Assembly (NCBI GenBank): GCA_930367205.1
Contig: OV884009.1
Coordinates: forward strand, 93,765,189-93,829,188
Direction of reading: 5' to 3'
DNA from: Acanthosoma haemorrhoidale
Lineage: Eukaryota; Arthropoda; Insecta; Hemiptera; Acanthosomatidae
Length of the DNA: 64,000 nucleotides
The notes under the pieces are model-generated. The model was not told the DNA's origin. It saw only the letters and a program-made list of their open reading frames with translations, and did not search any database. Made by a program: the position numbers and the translations under genes. The first letter of the stretch is position 1; each line of letters opens with the position of its first letter. Below, piece by piece: positions 12,192 through 24,565 of this stretch.

Positions 12192-12241
12192 ATATTTCTT
12201 GATCTCTCTGGAGATCCTTGGTCTGCAGGGGTTGGAGTAGT
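12192..12241 (-). CDS. unrecognised host gene, small internal exon
   Basis: Minus-strand acceptor TTAATTATAG and consensus donor GTAAGT enclose 50 bases, which are 16 codons plus two: TTPTPADQGSPERSRN followed by AT. The peptide is rich in P, S, T and charged residues, as in a disordered linker. It begins in phase 0 and ends two bases into a codon, which the next exon completes. On its own it is too short to trust. The perfect donor and the phase match make it credible. Confidence 0.5.
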
Positions 12242-15200
12242 CTATAATTAAAAAAACAGATTACTCTAAAAGAAAATGGAAACTATTAGTTAATAAACAT
12301 AAGTAAACAAAATATATATTTAAATCATGTCTTTATTATCACAAACATTTGTAACGTGAAAGGATTTAATGAATTCAAAATTTTAAGAGGTGAATTCATA
12401 GGAAATCATTAGGTTATTCAGAAAAACTAGTAGATCCCTAACTTATTTACCTTTTAAACTTTAATACAAAATTTAATGTACTACCTAATCAATAATGAAA
12501 ATTTCAAATATCGAAAGTTCAGGTATATATCTAAACCTGAACTAATTTCATCTTAAAAATATATATAAAAATTGATAATTGTGTTGGAATTGTATACAGA
12601 ATAGAATTTAAGGAATAAATTTGTAGGCTGAAGAGAAACTGAGCTAAGGAAGAAGTAGGAAAGAGAAACGAGAAGAATTTGACAGAGCTTGGGATGGGCC
12701 TTTTTTAGGTTTCCATAGGTTTTCCAAACCAGTAACCATTATGATTTCCCATATGTGTCATGTCTTGTAGGTTATGAGTCTCCTGCTTGACTTATAAACA
12801 TGAAATTTTACATGAAGACTCCATATGATTTACCGACTGCAAAAATATTTTTTAACCCCCTTTGAAAAATGTAATCAAGGGGTTTTAATTAATTAATTAC
12901 AAGAGGAGGCAGTTGTCATAGGATAGTTAATTTAAATGAAGATTTTTTGGGTGATAGCTCAAAACATATTTGACATGTGTCCGAGTCCCCACGTGCCGTG
13001 CCCTAGGAGCCAAGAAAATAAATTTTTTTAAATTTAAAACTCTATTTTTTGAACATTTTCATGTTATTCTGATGTTTTTTTTGTAGAATATTAAAATAAA
13101 TATGCCAGCTTGTATTATCGGGATTGCTTATTATAATAATACAAAAACCAGGGTATGCTTCAAAGAATTAGGTAAAAAAACAAATTTTTATTCGTTTTCA
13201 GCACCCTTAAAAACCTAAAATACAAATTTTTGTGGAAATAAAAAGTAATATTCATTAAGACAGATTTGCTGGGGAAACATAATTTTTTTTGTCAGTGTCT
13301 TTTATTCCTCTTAAACTTTTATAAATCATATAAATTTTGTCCAAATCCTCTTTTTTAGGATAAGTCAAGAACAATTTGATTTATTCATTAGTACGAGAAA
13401 AAAAAATTAAATAAACAGAAAAACTTGAAACGTTTTATTACATATCTTCATTTCTAATTTATTTACCGATACCTGGTTGGTGTTATTATATGTAGTTAAT
13501 AAGCCCCAAGACCCCTGTAAAGATTGGTATGGATCGGTGGAATCATTTTGGAGTATTGTGGTTTTCAAAGAAAAAATGAACATCAACTTTGTTTCTTGCA
13601 TAAAAATAATTTTCGATTGCTTTGCATTGTTGGTTCATGATTTAAAGACAAATAATTTTAATTTGTGACGATTATACTGTGACAATTATCCAATACATTT
13701 TTTTTCTAAACAAGCAGCACATCTAAAAGAAGATTAAATGAACTATGAAAAACTTATTCATGGGATGAAAATATTAAATAAATTCAATTTTGTTTAGAAG
13801 TAGGTTTTTATACTGGTTTGACAATAGTTATAAATTCAATGAAAATATTTTTTTTTTCTGAAAATTTGAATTTATGCTCTTGATTCTTGAGGAAGGGAAA
13901 ATGACATATTTATCTGATAAATTATACATTATTTCTTAATTGAAATGTTTAGTAGATGCAATCAATAAAAAAAAACCAGTAGTATTTTAAGCAGTGCTTA
14001 GAACTGCAGTTTAAACCACCTTGTACTTCTTAGGGAGCTTATCAGCCAAAACCACTTCTCCTGTCACCTTAGTAAACACCAAAGAGCTCTCACTATAGAC
14101 AAAATGTTAGTTGGCTAGAAGAAAGTCATGAGATTATGTCTTGATCTTATGTGAAATATAAAAAGGTGATTATAAACTGTATTTATTTTAATTCAATTTT
14201 ACAGAGGTACAGGATTTCTTTTCTTATCAGTGATATATCAATTATCTTGCCTCACAGTATATTAAAAAATTGCTTTAGGATAAATAGCTTTTAACAAATA
14301 TTTCTATTGCCCTTTTCTTTAGGTAAATGTAAATGGTAAGCCTATTAAGATTTCTTTCATGACCCAAAATATAGAGCCTGCTAATCCTGATAAATTATGA
14401 ATTTGAGAGCATTAATCAAAACTATCCCACAATGGGTGGGTAACCTTGTTCTCTTTTATCAACTTGTAGGTTTCTTATTGCATTAGTTCTATAACTTTGA
14501 TTATATAAGGGTACTTTTTCCCCCATATAGGGGGATTCACTTTTTATTTTCATATAGGCTTAATCTATCTTGAAGCTCAATTGTTTTGTTGGCAGATTTA
14601 ATTTTTCTTCTCTCTAAATTAGATACTATGAACTCAAAGGCTTTAATTTTTGTTTTTGACGTTAAATTACTTAACTCATGGCCAAAAAATTATCTAAACT
14701 CATTCAACAATAGTTCTCTAAATTTGATTTTCCTTGATGGAGTTATTTTTAATTTTGTTTTAAAGAAGTCTGGTAAGATCTTTGTTCTTCTGTCTTGGTG
14801 CACAATATTCATTGATGTATTTTTTTTTTCATCAAATATACTGGGTGCTCGTCTCGTCCTATTGAAAAATTTTCTGTGAAACTTGGAGTTAAATGGAACA
14901 AATAATGGAGTTAAATACAGCAAAACACAATTTAAATACAAATTTTTTTGGGAGCAAAACTGTGGTTTGTGGTGTTTGAATCCATTTTTAATGTAGTTTC
15001 ATGCATACATTTTTTAACACGATGAGTCAATCACCATATACGATTCTGAAAACAATAAATATTTGTAAAACTTATGGTCCTAAGGATTCAGACCAATAGA
15101 ATATCCCCTCCCTAAGATACCCATAGAAACCATTTATGAAAATTTTCCATCAATTCTAAACTATCACTCATGGTGATCAATTCATTTAAAGTTGCCCCTT

Positions 15201-15717
15201 CAAGAAATAAAGGCTACAGATTTAATTTTATTTATTTTGTCTAGGCGACTCATTTGAGCAAGGTCTAATTAGTCAACTTATTTTTTATTTTGACAATTAT
15301 CCTGTAAAATAAATTAAGAAGTAAAGTTGGTACCATTTCATTTCTGTCCATTTTCGACAAACTTCTCCAAAAAGAGCCACTACTTTAAAAATAATTCCAG
15401 CCCTAAAAAATAAATGAAAAAATAATTATTTACATAAAAAAATAGTTCAATTTTATACAACATTCAATTGATATATATTTGCACAGTATAATTTTGCTAC
15501 AGCATATGTAACAAATTAAAATAAAATCAAATAAAGTCAACAAAAACAAATTAATATGAATAACTGAATAAAGCCGTTTACGTTTGGTTTTTTATGTATA
15601 TTATTTGCACTCCACCTATTGGTTAGCTGTTTAAATGCATCGATTTTCTGCCAATCATTGTACCAAGTTGGGTCACATGAATTTTTCATGCATACTAGGA
15701 TTATGATACATGCTTAC
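12242..15717. other. AT-rich stretch, probably intronic
   Basis: It lies between the 12192-12241 exon and the possible exon at 15718-15816. It contains repeat C (13965-14115). The 97-codon plus frame at 14586-14879 and its minus shadow are low-complexity and show no family. No exon linking the two flanking exons in phase could be established. Confidence 0.4.
13965..14115 (-). repeat. dispersed repeat family C, copy 1
   Basis: It matches 41083-41220: AGTATTTTAAGCA near the start, then GCTTAG-ACT-CAGTTT, then shorter blocks up to ACAAAATGT. On the minus strand this copy has a short open frame ending KLPKKYKVV and a stop. The other copy does not keep it. The class is unknown. Confidence 0.55.
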
Positions 15718-15816
15718 TTTTGAGAATGCTGTACCGGCCAGGGATATTTAGCATAAGGAAGTCACCTCTATCCACCCACATTCTGGAACAATCTCTAGCC
15801 TTCTCTACGAGCTCTC
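15718..15816 (-). CDS. possible further exon of the unrecognised gene
   Basis: Minus-strand acceptor TTTAAG and donor GTAAGC enclose 99 bases. Only one of three frames is open across it, two bases + 32 codons + one base. It reads ELVEKARDCSRMWVDRG and then DFLMLNIPGRYSILK. The composition looks like folded protein rather than random AT-rich translation. It is on the same strand as the three exons below, but I could not find an exon that joins it to them in phase, so membership in that gene is inference. I do not recognise the sequence. Confidence 0.35.
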
Positions 15817-16304
15817 CTTAAATTTATTTATTGAAATATAATGTACCTTCATTATCAGGAATGGTTCTCACACACATTATTTAAGATAATAAGGGTTTTA
15901 ATGCAGTAAAAAATTGTTATTTGCTAGTCATTCAAGTTAACTAATTTCAGGGATATAGATATTGCAATGTCCAACATTTTTACCATGACCATAAGACAAT
16001 GATTGACAGGTCTAATTCCATCACCAGCCCCAACCAATGTTTTCAAATTGTTTGTAAATGTTTGCTAACAACTCTAAGATTCCAGCCAGTATTGCAAATA
16101 CAAGTGCTGTTATCCAATAAAGTCCTATGTACAAGAACACACTTTAGTTTCAGTGTAGGGTTTATTTAGCGACATGATTTTTACGCTGCTTAGAGCAATC
16201 CCTGGATGTTATTTTTCCTATTCGGGCCTGTCTTTGCAATTTTGTATTTCTGTTAAATCAATGTTTACATGAGCAAACATTTGCATCTAATGAAGTGAAA
16301 TTAC
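15817..16304. other. nothing recognised
   Basis: AT-rich sequence with no frame, repeat or RNA gene that I can support. Confidence 0.5.
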
Positions 16305-17471
16305 ATTAGGGGGAGATAATATTTACATTAGAGTTATAGACTTGAGCCCAGTTAATAGTTATAAAGCCACGTTTCATTATCTCTCATTATATAAAATACC
16401 CCTCCAACTTACTTTGTCTTGAAGAATACTATTTTACGTGTAAGTAGTTATTCCTAAAAATCTGTATGACTTAATAAAAAACACAGCCTACTATATAACA
16501 ACACAACATAATTTATACTGTTGTATCTGTAGATATATCTAGCATAACAGTGGTTGATCTAGGTAGCATAGGGACCAAGAACAGCTGATCTATTTCCTGC
16601 ATATTATTACTTGTATGGCCTGTGCAATTAGCTAGTCACACACGAACGGATTTTTCTGCAGGTCAGATCCGCGGATTATCGGCTTGTTATTGTCCACTAA
16701 TGTACAGGCAAGGGCTTTACCTTCCCTATATATATATCAATTACACTTCAATATATCGCGTATATATATAGAATATAAACTTTATCGCTAATTTTTAAGC
16801 GATCGGGATTAATGGAAATCCGATGGTGCAATATCGGGCGAGTATGGTGGGTGAGGCTGGAGATGAAAAATGGGTCCTCTATGATAATCCAAAAATCTCT
16901 CTCCGCATGAATCGGCACGAATTACAGCTAAGCCAGGTTTACACTTCAAAAAGGCGCTTTTGTGTATTTGGAGGAGTATTCGCGGGGTCGTTCATCGCTA
17001 ATACCTGGAAAAACTGTGAATGCAGATCTTTACAGTGAACAATTGGATCGAGAAAATCAATCTTTAATTGAAAATTACCCTGCGATTGTCAATAAAAAAG
17101 GCGTTATTCTGCAACACGATAACACCCCACTGCGCCTATTTTTTTCGCAAGAACCCTGGAAAAAATTATGAATTAGGGTGGGAGGTATTGTCTCAACCAC
17201 CATACTCGCCAGATTACCATTTATTCCAATCACTATATTTTCTAAGTGGCAAAAAAATTCAAAATTTGGATGATGTCCAAAATGCCATCTTAAGTTAGTT
17301 TGTTTAAAAACCAATTGATTTTGATCGATCAGGCATTGAAAATTTGCACACTAGATGGCAAAAGGTTGCTTAGGTGATTACATCATTGATAAAAAAACGA
17401 AACCTTGTTAAAAATTTATCTGTTTGAATTTAATGTAAAAAAAACGACATTACTTTCCGGTCCCCCTAATA
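16305..17471 (+). pseudogene. mariner-type transposase remnant
   Basis: From about 16850 the plus strand reads AGDEKWVLYDNPK, the block around the first catalytic aspartate region of mariner transposases. After frameshifts come SLIPGKTVNADLYSEQLDR, VILQHDNTP (second aspartate) and WEVLSQPPYSPD (third aspartate), then LSGKKIQNLDDVQNA and the RWQKV tail. Deletions have removed SDYH-type residues after the SPD motif. The putative ends are ATTAGGGGGAGATAAT at 16305 and a 3' end whose reverse complement begins ATTAGGGGGACCGG. The last 395 bases, plus 221 bases of flank, recur at 19930. Confidence 0.7.
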
Positions 17472-17692
17472 AATATCTATGAAAAATATAATTAAGTAAT
17501 GTATATATTCCTTCTGATGCATATTTGTCGTAAAATTGCATGTTTTTTATTAGTATCTCTCTCTCTATTACCCAGTACCTGCAGATCTCAATTTCCCTCA
17601 GTTGACAGTTGTCACAAAAGTCTTCTTAAGAAATGATTTCCAGGACCAGCATAAAAGAAGCAATTATTTTCGCGTTTACTAACAAACCAAAA
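17076..17692 (+). repeat. 617-bp direct repeat, left copy
   Basis: It begins in the mariner remnant (TACCCTGCGATTGTC) and ends at AACAAACCAAAA, exactly where the LINE begins. The right copy (19930-20546) has the same length. By eye I count about 10 substitutions and no indel. Confidence 0.9.
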
Positions 17693-19929
17693 AAGCTTGG
17701 CACTGAGCTATATTCCAGTAAGCTGGAGGATGGCAAAAGTGTGTTGCATACCAAAACCTGGGAGAGAGTCCTATGACGAACCCAAGTCTTACAGACCAAT
17801 ATGTCTGACTTCATTTTTAATGAAGACCTTGGAAAAGGTCATAGACAGACATATTAGGGACGGAATACTGGTAGAACGACCGCTCCATAGCGCTCAATTC
17901 GCATACCAGGCAGGAAAATCCTGTGAAATTGATCTCCACCACCTGGTTCCCAGGATTGAGAGATCCCTAGTTCATAAAGAAATAATGGCAGGCATCTTTG
18001 TTGATATAGAAGGTGCCTTTGATCGCACACCCTATAACACTATGGTATCAGCCTTAGAAAGAAAGGGGATTAGTTCCTTAGTCTCTAGCTGGATAAATAC
18101 CATGCTAGAGAATAGGATTTTACAATCACAATTGGGACAAACCAAACTGTGGATGAAGCCAGTGGGAGGATGTCCACAGGGAGGGGTGTTATCTCCATTA
18201 CTGTGGTGTTTGGTCGTTGACTCATTGTTAACAAACCTAAACTCTGCAGGGTTCTACGCACAGGGATATGCTGATGACATTGCTGTGCTCATAGGGGGCA
18301 AGTTCTCAGAAACCATTTCTGAGTTGCTTTCCGCATCGATGGATTTTTGAGGGATTGGTGTGAAAATAATGGTTTAGGAATCAATCCCCAGAAGATAAAT
18401 CTCTGTATCTTCACTAACAAAAGAAATGCTATAGTTAGACCACCCAATATAGGGGGGACACAGGTAAGCATTTGTAGTGAGGTAAAGCATCTAGGGGTTA
18501 CTCTGGATAGTAAATTGGACTGGTCTAAACACATCAGGAATACTACTATGAAGGCACTTCGATGCCTCTATGCATGTAAAAGGGCTGTGGGTAGGACCTG
18601 GGGACTACAACCCAGAATGTTATTCTGGCTATATACCGCAGCAGTAAGACCAATGGTGCTCTATGCCTCTATGGTGTGGTGGCACAGAGGTAGTATTAGT
18701 AAAAATAGAACTTTGCTTGGCAAATTACAGAGGCTTTCATGTCTCATGATTACTGGTGCCATGAGTACAACTCCTACTGCTGCAATGGAAGTCTCATTGA
18801 ACTTGAATCCACTGCACATAGAAGTAGAAGCGCAAGCATTGAACGTGGCTTACAGACTTGCGAAATCAGGTACAAGATACAAAGTCATGACTCACATGGG
18901 TCATGGGAACTTGTTCAGAAGAATTGATGAGGACGAGGTGCTGTCAATGCACTCTGACCTACAAGTTAAGAAACACACAGACGTTTTATACTGTGCGGAA
19001 AACACAAAGACCAAACCACATAAACTGTGTAATGGGATGAACTGTTATACAGACGGCTCACTAACAGAAAACGGATCAGGGGCCGGCATATGGAGGAAAG
19101 ATAAACCAGAATCTGGGATTTCTATTCCTTTAGGTAGACACACCTCGGTCTTTCAGGCCGAAGTGATGGCGATCAATGTCTGTGCCCAAACCTTAATTGG
19201 GGAGGGTGTAAGAAACAGACTGATCACAATTTTCACGGATAGCCAGGCAGCCATTGGCGCCCTGAGAAGCTATACAACAACCAAACACACTCTCGCAACA
19301 ACAAAACAACCTAAACACACTCTCGCTAGCCAATAAGGTTAGAATCGACTGGGTGCCAGGACATACAGGCATCACAGGCAATGAGAAGAACAGACACCTC
19401 TTGCACCTGAACCCATATGTGGTATCAGCCTCAGCTACGCTAAAAAGCGTATAAAATTAGCTATAGAGGACAAGGCAAGACTCTCTTGGAGAGAAACTAA
19501 GAAACAGGAACACTCGAAACTGTTTCTTAATGGACCCTGTAAGAGCAGAAGCTCAGCACTTCTATCAATGGACAGGTGGACACCCAAAAGTGTGACAGGA
19601 CTCTATACAGGTCACTGTCGGTTAAATAAACACCTCTTTAATTTGGGGATAGTGGGATCACCAATCTGCAGATTCTGCAAGAAAGAGGGAGAAACAGCAC
19701 GTCATATAATATGTGACTGTGATAACTTAGCTAGAAGGCGATACTTTCATTTTGGTAGTGATCGCATTGTAGACCCCAAACTATGTGAACTGATCGATCC
19801 ATTCAGTATCCTCAGATTTGCAAAGGCCGTGGACCTGTCACATATTTAGGACAGAGACATGGACGGCGCATAATAGGTCTCAGTGAGGCCGCGGTGCACA
19901 AATGCCGGAACAAATAATAATTATAATAA
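17693..19929 (+). mobile_element. 5'-truncated I-type LINE (RT, RNase H, CCHC)
   Basis: This 2.24-kb insertion starts abruptly inside the reverse transcriptase region and ends in an AATAATAATTATAATAAT tail, the kind of TAA-rich tail found on I-type LINEs. The order RT, RNase H, C-terminal zinc knuckle is that of the I-type group. Its 5' junction touches the left 617-bp repeat and its tail touches the right one. Confidence 0.85.
17697..19849 (+). pseudogene. LINE ORF2 remnant: reverse transcriptase, RNase H, zinc knuckle
   Basis: The frame at 17697-18350 covers RT blocks: KPGRESYDEPKSYRPICL, the first catalytic block around IFVDIEGAFDR, GCPQGGVLSPLLW, and the GYADDIAVL box. A one-base shift near 18348 leads into the 18347-19336 frame, which carries the RT thumb (GINPQKINLCIF) and the RNase H domain: CYTDGSLTENG (aspartate), FQAEVMAIN (glutamate) and IFTDSQAAIGAL (aspartate). 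A duplication of about 30 bases at 19277-19336 shifts the frame again. The last RNase H block, WVPGHTGITGNE, is then in another frame at 19340-19390. The 19568-19849 frame ends with a knuckle (CRFC...H...CDC). All catalytic residues are visible, but at least two frameshifts kill the ORF. Confidence 0.85.
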
Positions 19930-20546
19930 TACCCTGCGATTGTCAATAAAAAAGGCGTTATTCTCTAACACGATAAGACCCCACTGCGCCTATTTTTTTC
20001 CCAAGAACCCTGGAAAAAATTATGAATTAGGGTGGGAGGTATTGTCTCAACCACCATACTCGCCCGATTCCCATTTATTCCAATCACTATATTTTCTAAG
20101 TGGCAAAAAAATTCAAAATTTGGATGATGTCCAAAATGCCATCTTCAGATAGTTTGTTTAAAAACTAATTGATTTTGATCGATCAGGCATTGAAAATTTG
20201 CACACTAGATGGCAAAAGGTTGCTTAGGTGATTACATCATTGATAAAAAAACGAAACCTTGTTAAAAATTTATCTGTTTGAATTTAATGTAAAAAAAACG
20301 ACATTACTTTCCGGTCCCCCTAATAAATATCTATGAAAAATATAATTAAGTAATGTATATATTCCTTCTGATGCATATTTGTCGTAAAATTGCATGTTTT
20401 TTATTAGTATCTCTCTCTCTATTACCCAGTACCTGCAGATCTCAATTTCCCTCAGTTGACAGTTGTCACAAAAGTCTTCTTAAGAAATGATTTCCAGGAC
20501 CAGCATAAAAGAAGCAATTATTTTTGCGTTTACTAACAAACCAAAA
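19930..20546 (+). repeat. 617-bp direct repeat, right copy
   Basis: It begins directly after the TAA-rich LINE tail and carries the mariner C-terminal block again (WEVLSQPPYSPDSH). It ends at AACAAACCAAAA and then runs into unique sequence (TGTTAAAC). Visible differences from the left copy are clustered in the first 240 bases. Confidence 0.9.
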
Positions 20547-20901
20547 TGTTAAACAAAAAGTGTTATCTACCTCCCGGCTCTGCAACAGCCAAAAGAAAAT
20601 AAGTAATTTGTATTGAGCTAAAGCAAAATTATTATAATAACTCTGAAATTTTTTTTTTATATAAAAAATGTGAAGGTAAAAAAACCATTATAAATTGTTA
20701 TTGTGTAAAGAAATCTTTTCTAATAATAATAACTCAAATTTTAAACCATCTGTTCTTGTGAGAGTCTAGAGAGTAGCCGGCTCTTACCCTAAGCCAATGT
20801 TAAGGCTTATATGTTATAATTAAAAACATAAATAAATGAGTACCCCCCTCTTGTTCATATGTATGAGTTTTAAATTGTAGGTCTGTATAAATTTTGAAAA
20901 A

Positions 20902-21070
20902 AAACTCATTAATTGTGTTAGTTTAAATGTAATTTTTTTTTTCAAATGATTGTTAATTGTAGCAAACAAAAATGTCTAGAAATTCATTTTTTCAAAAAGT
21001 TTTTTTTTCAATCATTCAACAACGGATAAAATAAGGAAATTGTTATTCATTGCAGATTCATGTATAAACA
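20902..21070 (+). repeat. dispersed repeat family A, copy 2
   Basis: Partner of 2067-2245, in the same orientation. Confidence 0.7.
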
Positions 21071-21852
21071 TTTTTTTTTGTTTCTCAAAGGTGGATCTGA
21101 TAAACTTTATTAACTAAAACCAGTTAAACATCTTTATTTTATTTCATAATTATTATTATCATTCTTACTGAGGCCCATACTTTATTTTACCTTGTCATAA
21201 TTTTTTTTTATAAAGCAATAGTTCTTTTTTTTTTGCCAGATGTGGATTTGTCATCTGAACATTAATGTTATTCATAGGGGACTTTTTCCTGGAGTAAATT
21301 TTTTTTTCTATTCTATTCTATATAAACATAGAGAAAATTATACACTAGAATCATATAGAGCCCTGATTTCATATTCAATGATAAATTATAAAATAACCTA
21401 TTGTTCTTTATGATGTTCTTATAAATATCCTTTGATTATTTATGAATAAGAAAGTACAAATTTTAGCAAAGATGGATTAGTGTTATATTTTTTGGCTAAC
21501 AAATTTGCTTATTATTTTTTGGTTCTGTTTCACTACATATAAATAAGTGCCTATTTTAGTTTTAATTATCCAGGTAATGAAGTTTATAGCTTTATACGGA
21601 AGTTGTTGGAGAATTTGTGGAGTTGGGAGAACATATCCAGGAAATTTTCAACAAGGTCATTTTTCAGAAGGTATTTGTCCTTGGAGGAGTTTATTTTTTT
21701 TTTTTGGTACCATTTTTTGGTGGAAATACGAGAGTAATTGGTGAAGTGAGGAATTCTTCTACTGATTAGATTAACAAGTAATCTATTTATGCCAGGAAGA
21801 AATTGAATTAAGGAAAAAATGTTTAAAGTAATATGTTTTTTTTTTATTGTGA

Positions 21853-21980
21853 AAGCAATTACAACTCATTATCATTACAATCTTATATATTACATTTAAT
21901 AAAACAACAATAAATTTAGAGTAGAAATTTTAATAGCAAATATAAAACATCAGGTACAATTAGAAATAAGAAAAAATACA
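21853..21980 (+). repeat. dispersed repeat family B, copy 2
   Basis: Partner of 8237-8423, in the same orientation, lacking about 60 central bases. Confidence 0.75.
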
Positions 21981-23999
21981 ATATAATTTAATATTAATGT
22001 ACCATTTACATAAATCATTAAGTTATTTTTTTTTAATCAAATGTCTTTTTATGTGTATAGAAATCAAGGTATAATAATATACCAAAAGAAGAATCAAAAA
22101 TCATATTCTCTTACAGCACACGTTTGAAATAAAATCCAAGTAAATATATACCAAATATATAACATAAGAGTTCAATTTCAAAGTTTTAACAAATTAATAT
22201 AGTTTAATTAGTTTTGAATAAGAACTGAATCGTTGTCACCAAAATATTAAATAATTAAAAATAGGAGGAAATTTCCGTTCAACCATTTTTATTTTATTTT
22301 TTTGTTTTTTAACAATCCTCTTTTTAAGTACCCATATTGTGCTTATCACTTACAGTAAATAATTCATTGAGATAGCTGCCATACTACATCAAACACCATC
22401 ATTTAGTTTTATAAATAAAATATTGTCATAAGATCATACCTCAAGAATTAATGATAACTTAACAAAGCATAGTATAATCATCTGACCAAATAATAGGCTA
22501 CTGTGATAAAACAATTTTAACTATTTTCATTCACCTATAATTGATTACTATCACTTTTGGATATTGGTGTTGATGAGGTAATTAATTTTCTTGGCCACTG
22601 AAACTAATAGTAACTAATAAATCAATAATAATACAAATATGTTTGTTTAAACTGAATACAAAAATTAACACTTATTTTTTAATGCGTCTATGTTTTGAAC
22701 ACTTTATTAACATCATTTGATTATGGCACTGTACTATTATATACCAGTTAATGATCATCAACGAAAAACTTGAAGAAAAAGAAAAGAGGTTGAATGAAAT
22801 TACAGATCGAAAGTTGTCACAAGACTGTTTATTGAGCCTTTTCAATCCTCTCTATATACATTCGGGATGTTAACATTCCGATGACTTGGGGATTAGGCTG
22901 GATACCTACGATGTCCGAACCTTAACTTACCTATCGTCCCATATTAAGGCTGTAATGAAGTGAAGACACTTAAGTGTTATCACATCTTATTATTCGAAAA
23001 ACAGCTCACAAATACCAAAAAGAAATACTTAATAGAGCGTAGACAGATATTTAACAAGGAATTGATAATATTTCACTTAATAAACAGTATACAATAAGAT
23101 ATTAAATAAATAGTGTACAAGGAAATCTGTTATAAACTGAAAATAATAAGATGGTTAATAAACAATAAATGAATGCTTTACTATAAATAGAAAAAAAAAT
23201 TCATCCTGGGATGAATAACAATATGATCATTAACGGTATGTATCTTTATAACCAGTTTCATCCATTTTCAGAACTTTTTCAAGAGATTACCATTTCTATG
23301 CACTTTAATTTTTTGATTGTTTTAATTACCTATTGAAAAAAGTTCCTGAAAATTTGAATTAAAATTTTAGATTTAATTGGATTTGAAGCAAACTGGGTAA
23401 TTAACAACCTTTAAATGGAGTGACTGTATTAATTGAATAGTAATGTAGAGAACTAAATAATATTTTGAAAAATAAAAAGTAAAGACATTATTAACAGTAT
23501 ATATGAAACAAATCAGAAATGTAGGCTTTAATCAATGGGAAAAATACACTATATTTTTTTGTTAAATGTCAAAAGAAGAGGTTTAAAAGATTTCAAGAAA
23601 AAAACAGGGGGGGGGGATTGCTTAGAAAATCAAACAAAATGCATGGGAAAATAAGTTTCACATGATCAAACAAACGCATTTTCACTCTCATCAATATTCT
23701 CCCAACCTTTACTGTCTTTGTTGGTATGATTATCTTTAAAATCACAGTTCATGACTTGCTGATCTGTCCCCAAGTCCAACTTAGAGACCCTTTATACCAC
23801 ACAGCTATAGTCAATGAAGGTGAGGATACCAGGAGTCAGCTCAGGGAAGGAGATGGCGATGGTGATTAAGTAGCTTAGGCATTCCTCTGATTAAATACCA
23901 GCAATCACATTTTTAGAATATTGAAGTGAATCCATATTATAATAAGCGGGTTCTGAAAAGTTTGTTCAAAAAGTTATCAACAACTGATAGTTTCAGTTG

Positions 24000-24480
24000 G
24001 ACAAGGAGCAAAAAAACTCCTATTGGTATGAAGTATGGGGAATGGGGACATATCAGAAATTTTCTTGTTTTTCTTCAGCATCCTCCACATCTTCACTCCA
24101 AACTGCTGATTCTACTTTCTGATTAAGAACCCTATAGCTGCTGAAATTTTGAGGTACCATTAACCACTTATTTTAACTCAGACTTTTCATTTTTTAAATC
24201 ACCAACTACCCTACAAAGGGAGATCGATTCTTCTTCTTCGGTAAAAAAATTGTTATATTCCTTGGATTTGACTATTCTGTTCTCCAGGATCCTCCGAGGA
24301 GTTTTATATCCTTCCAAAAACATGATCTGATGGTAGGAAGGAGTGACCTAGTATATGAAAAATCATTTCCATCTTCTTGATGTGGTTAGGAACAACCAGT
24401 TTGAAGCCAGAAACACAGTAAGTTATTGGCATAGTATTTTTGTTCTGGCTTCCTCACATGAGTGAAAATGATAAATACAA
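24000..24480 (-). pseudogene. decayed ORF of an arthropod repeat protein of unknown function
   Basis: On the minus strand, from about 24460 downward, the frame reads GSQNKNTMPITYCVSG, VPNHIKKMEMIFHILGHSFL and PSDHVFGRI, then with shifts KSKEYNNFF. The H-S-F-L-P-x-D-x-V-F-G-R-I string recurs, as I remember it, in multi-copy uncharacterised proteins of insects and other arthropods that look transposon-linked. I know no function for them. Stops and shifts show this copy is dead. No terminal repeats were found. Confidence 0.45.
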
Positions 24481-24565
24481 AAAAACGAGAGAGACAAAAA
24501 TAGATTTGCAAAGATGTTGAGGAAACCTCTCCAAGTGCTAAGCAATTGCAACATCCCTGAAGCCT

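Larger units (their letters stand above)
20547..23999. other. AT-rich stretch with two dispersed repeats
   Basis: No exon or recognised transposon. It contains repeat A copy 2 and repeat B copy 2. The richer patch at 22800-22950 and the 65- and 66-codon plus frames at 21547 and 23926 show no family resemblance. Confidence 0.5.

Noticed and set aside
13473..13514. A 42-base minus-strand exon candidate (GSWGLLTTYNNTNQ) that would join the 12192-12241 exon in phase 0.
   Set aside because: The splice sites are only fair, the peptide is low-complexity, and a phase match by chance is one in three.
14586..14879. A 97-codon plus-strand ORF.
   Set aside because: It is hydrophobic translation of AT-rich DNA, with no domain, splice site or repeat support. 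The overlapping minus frame of 83 codons is no better.
15325..15390. A minus-strand stretch reading VALFGEVCRKWTEMK between a TTTTTAAAG acceptor and a weak GTACCA donor. It would follow the 15718-15816 exon in phase.
   Set aside because: Two frames are open across it, the donor is poor, and its end phase gives a stop with the next supported exon.
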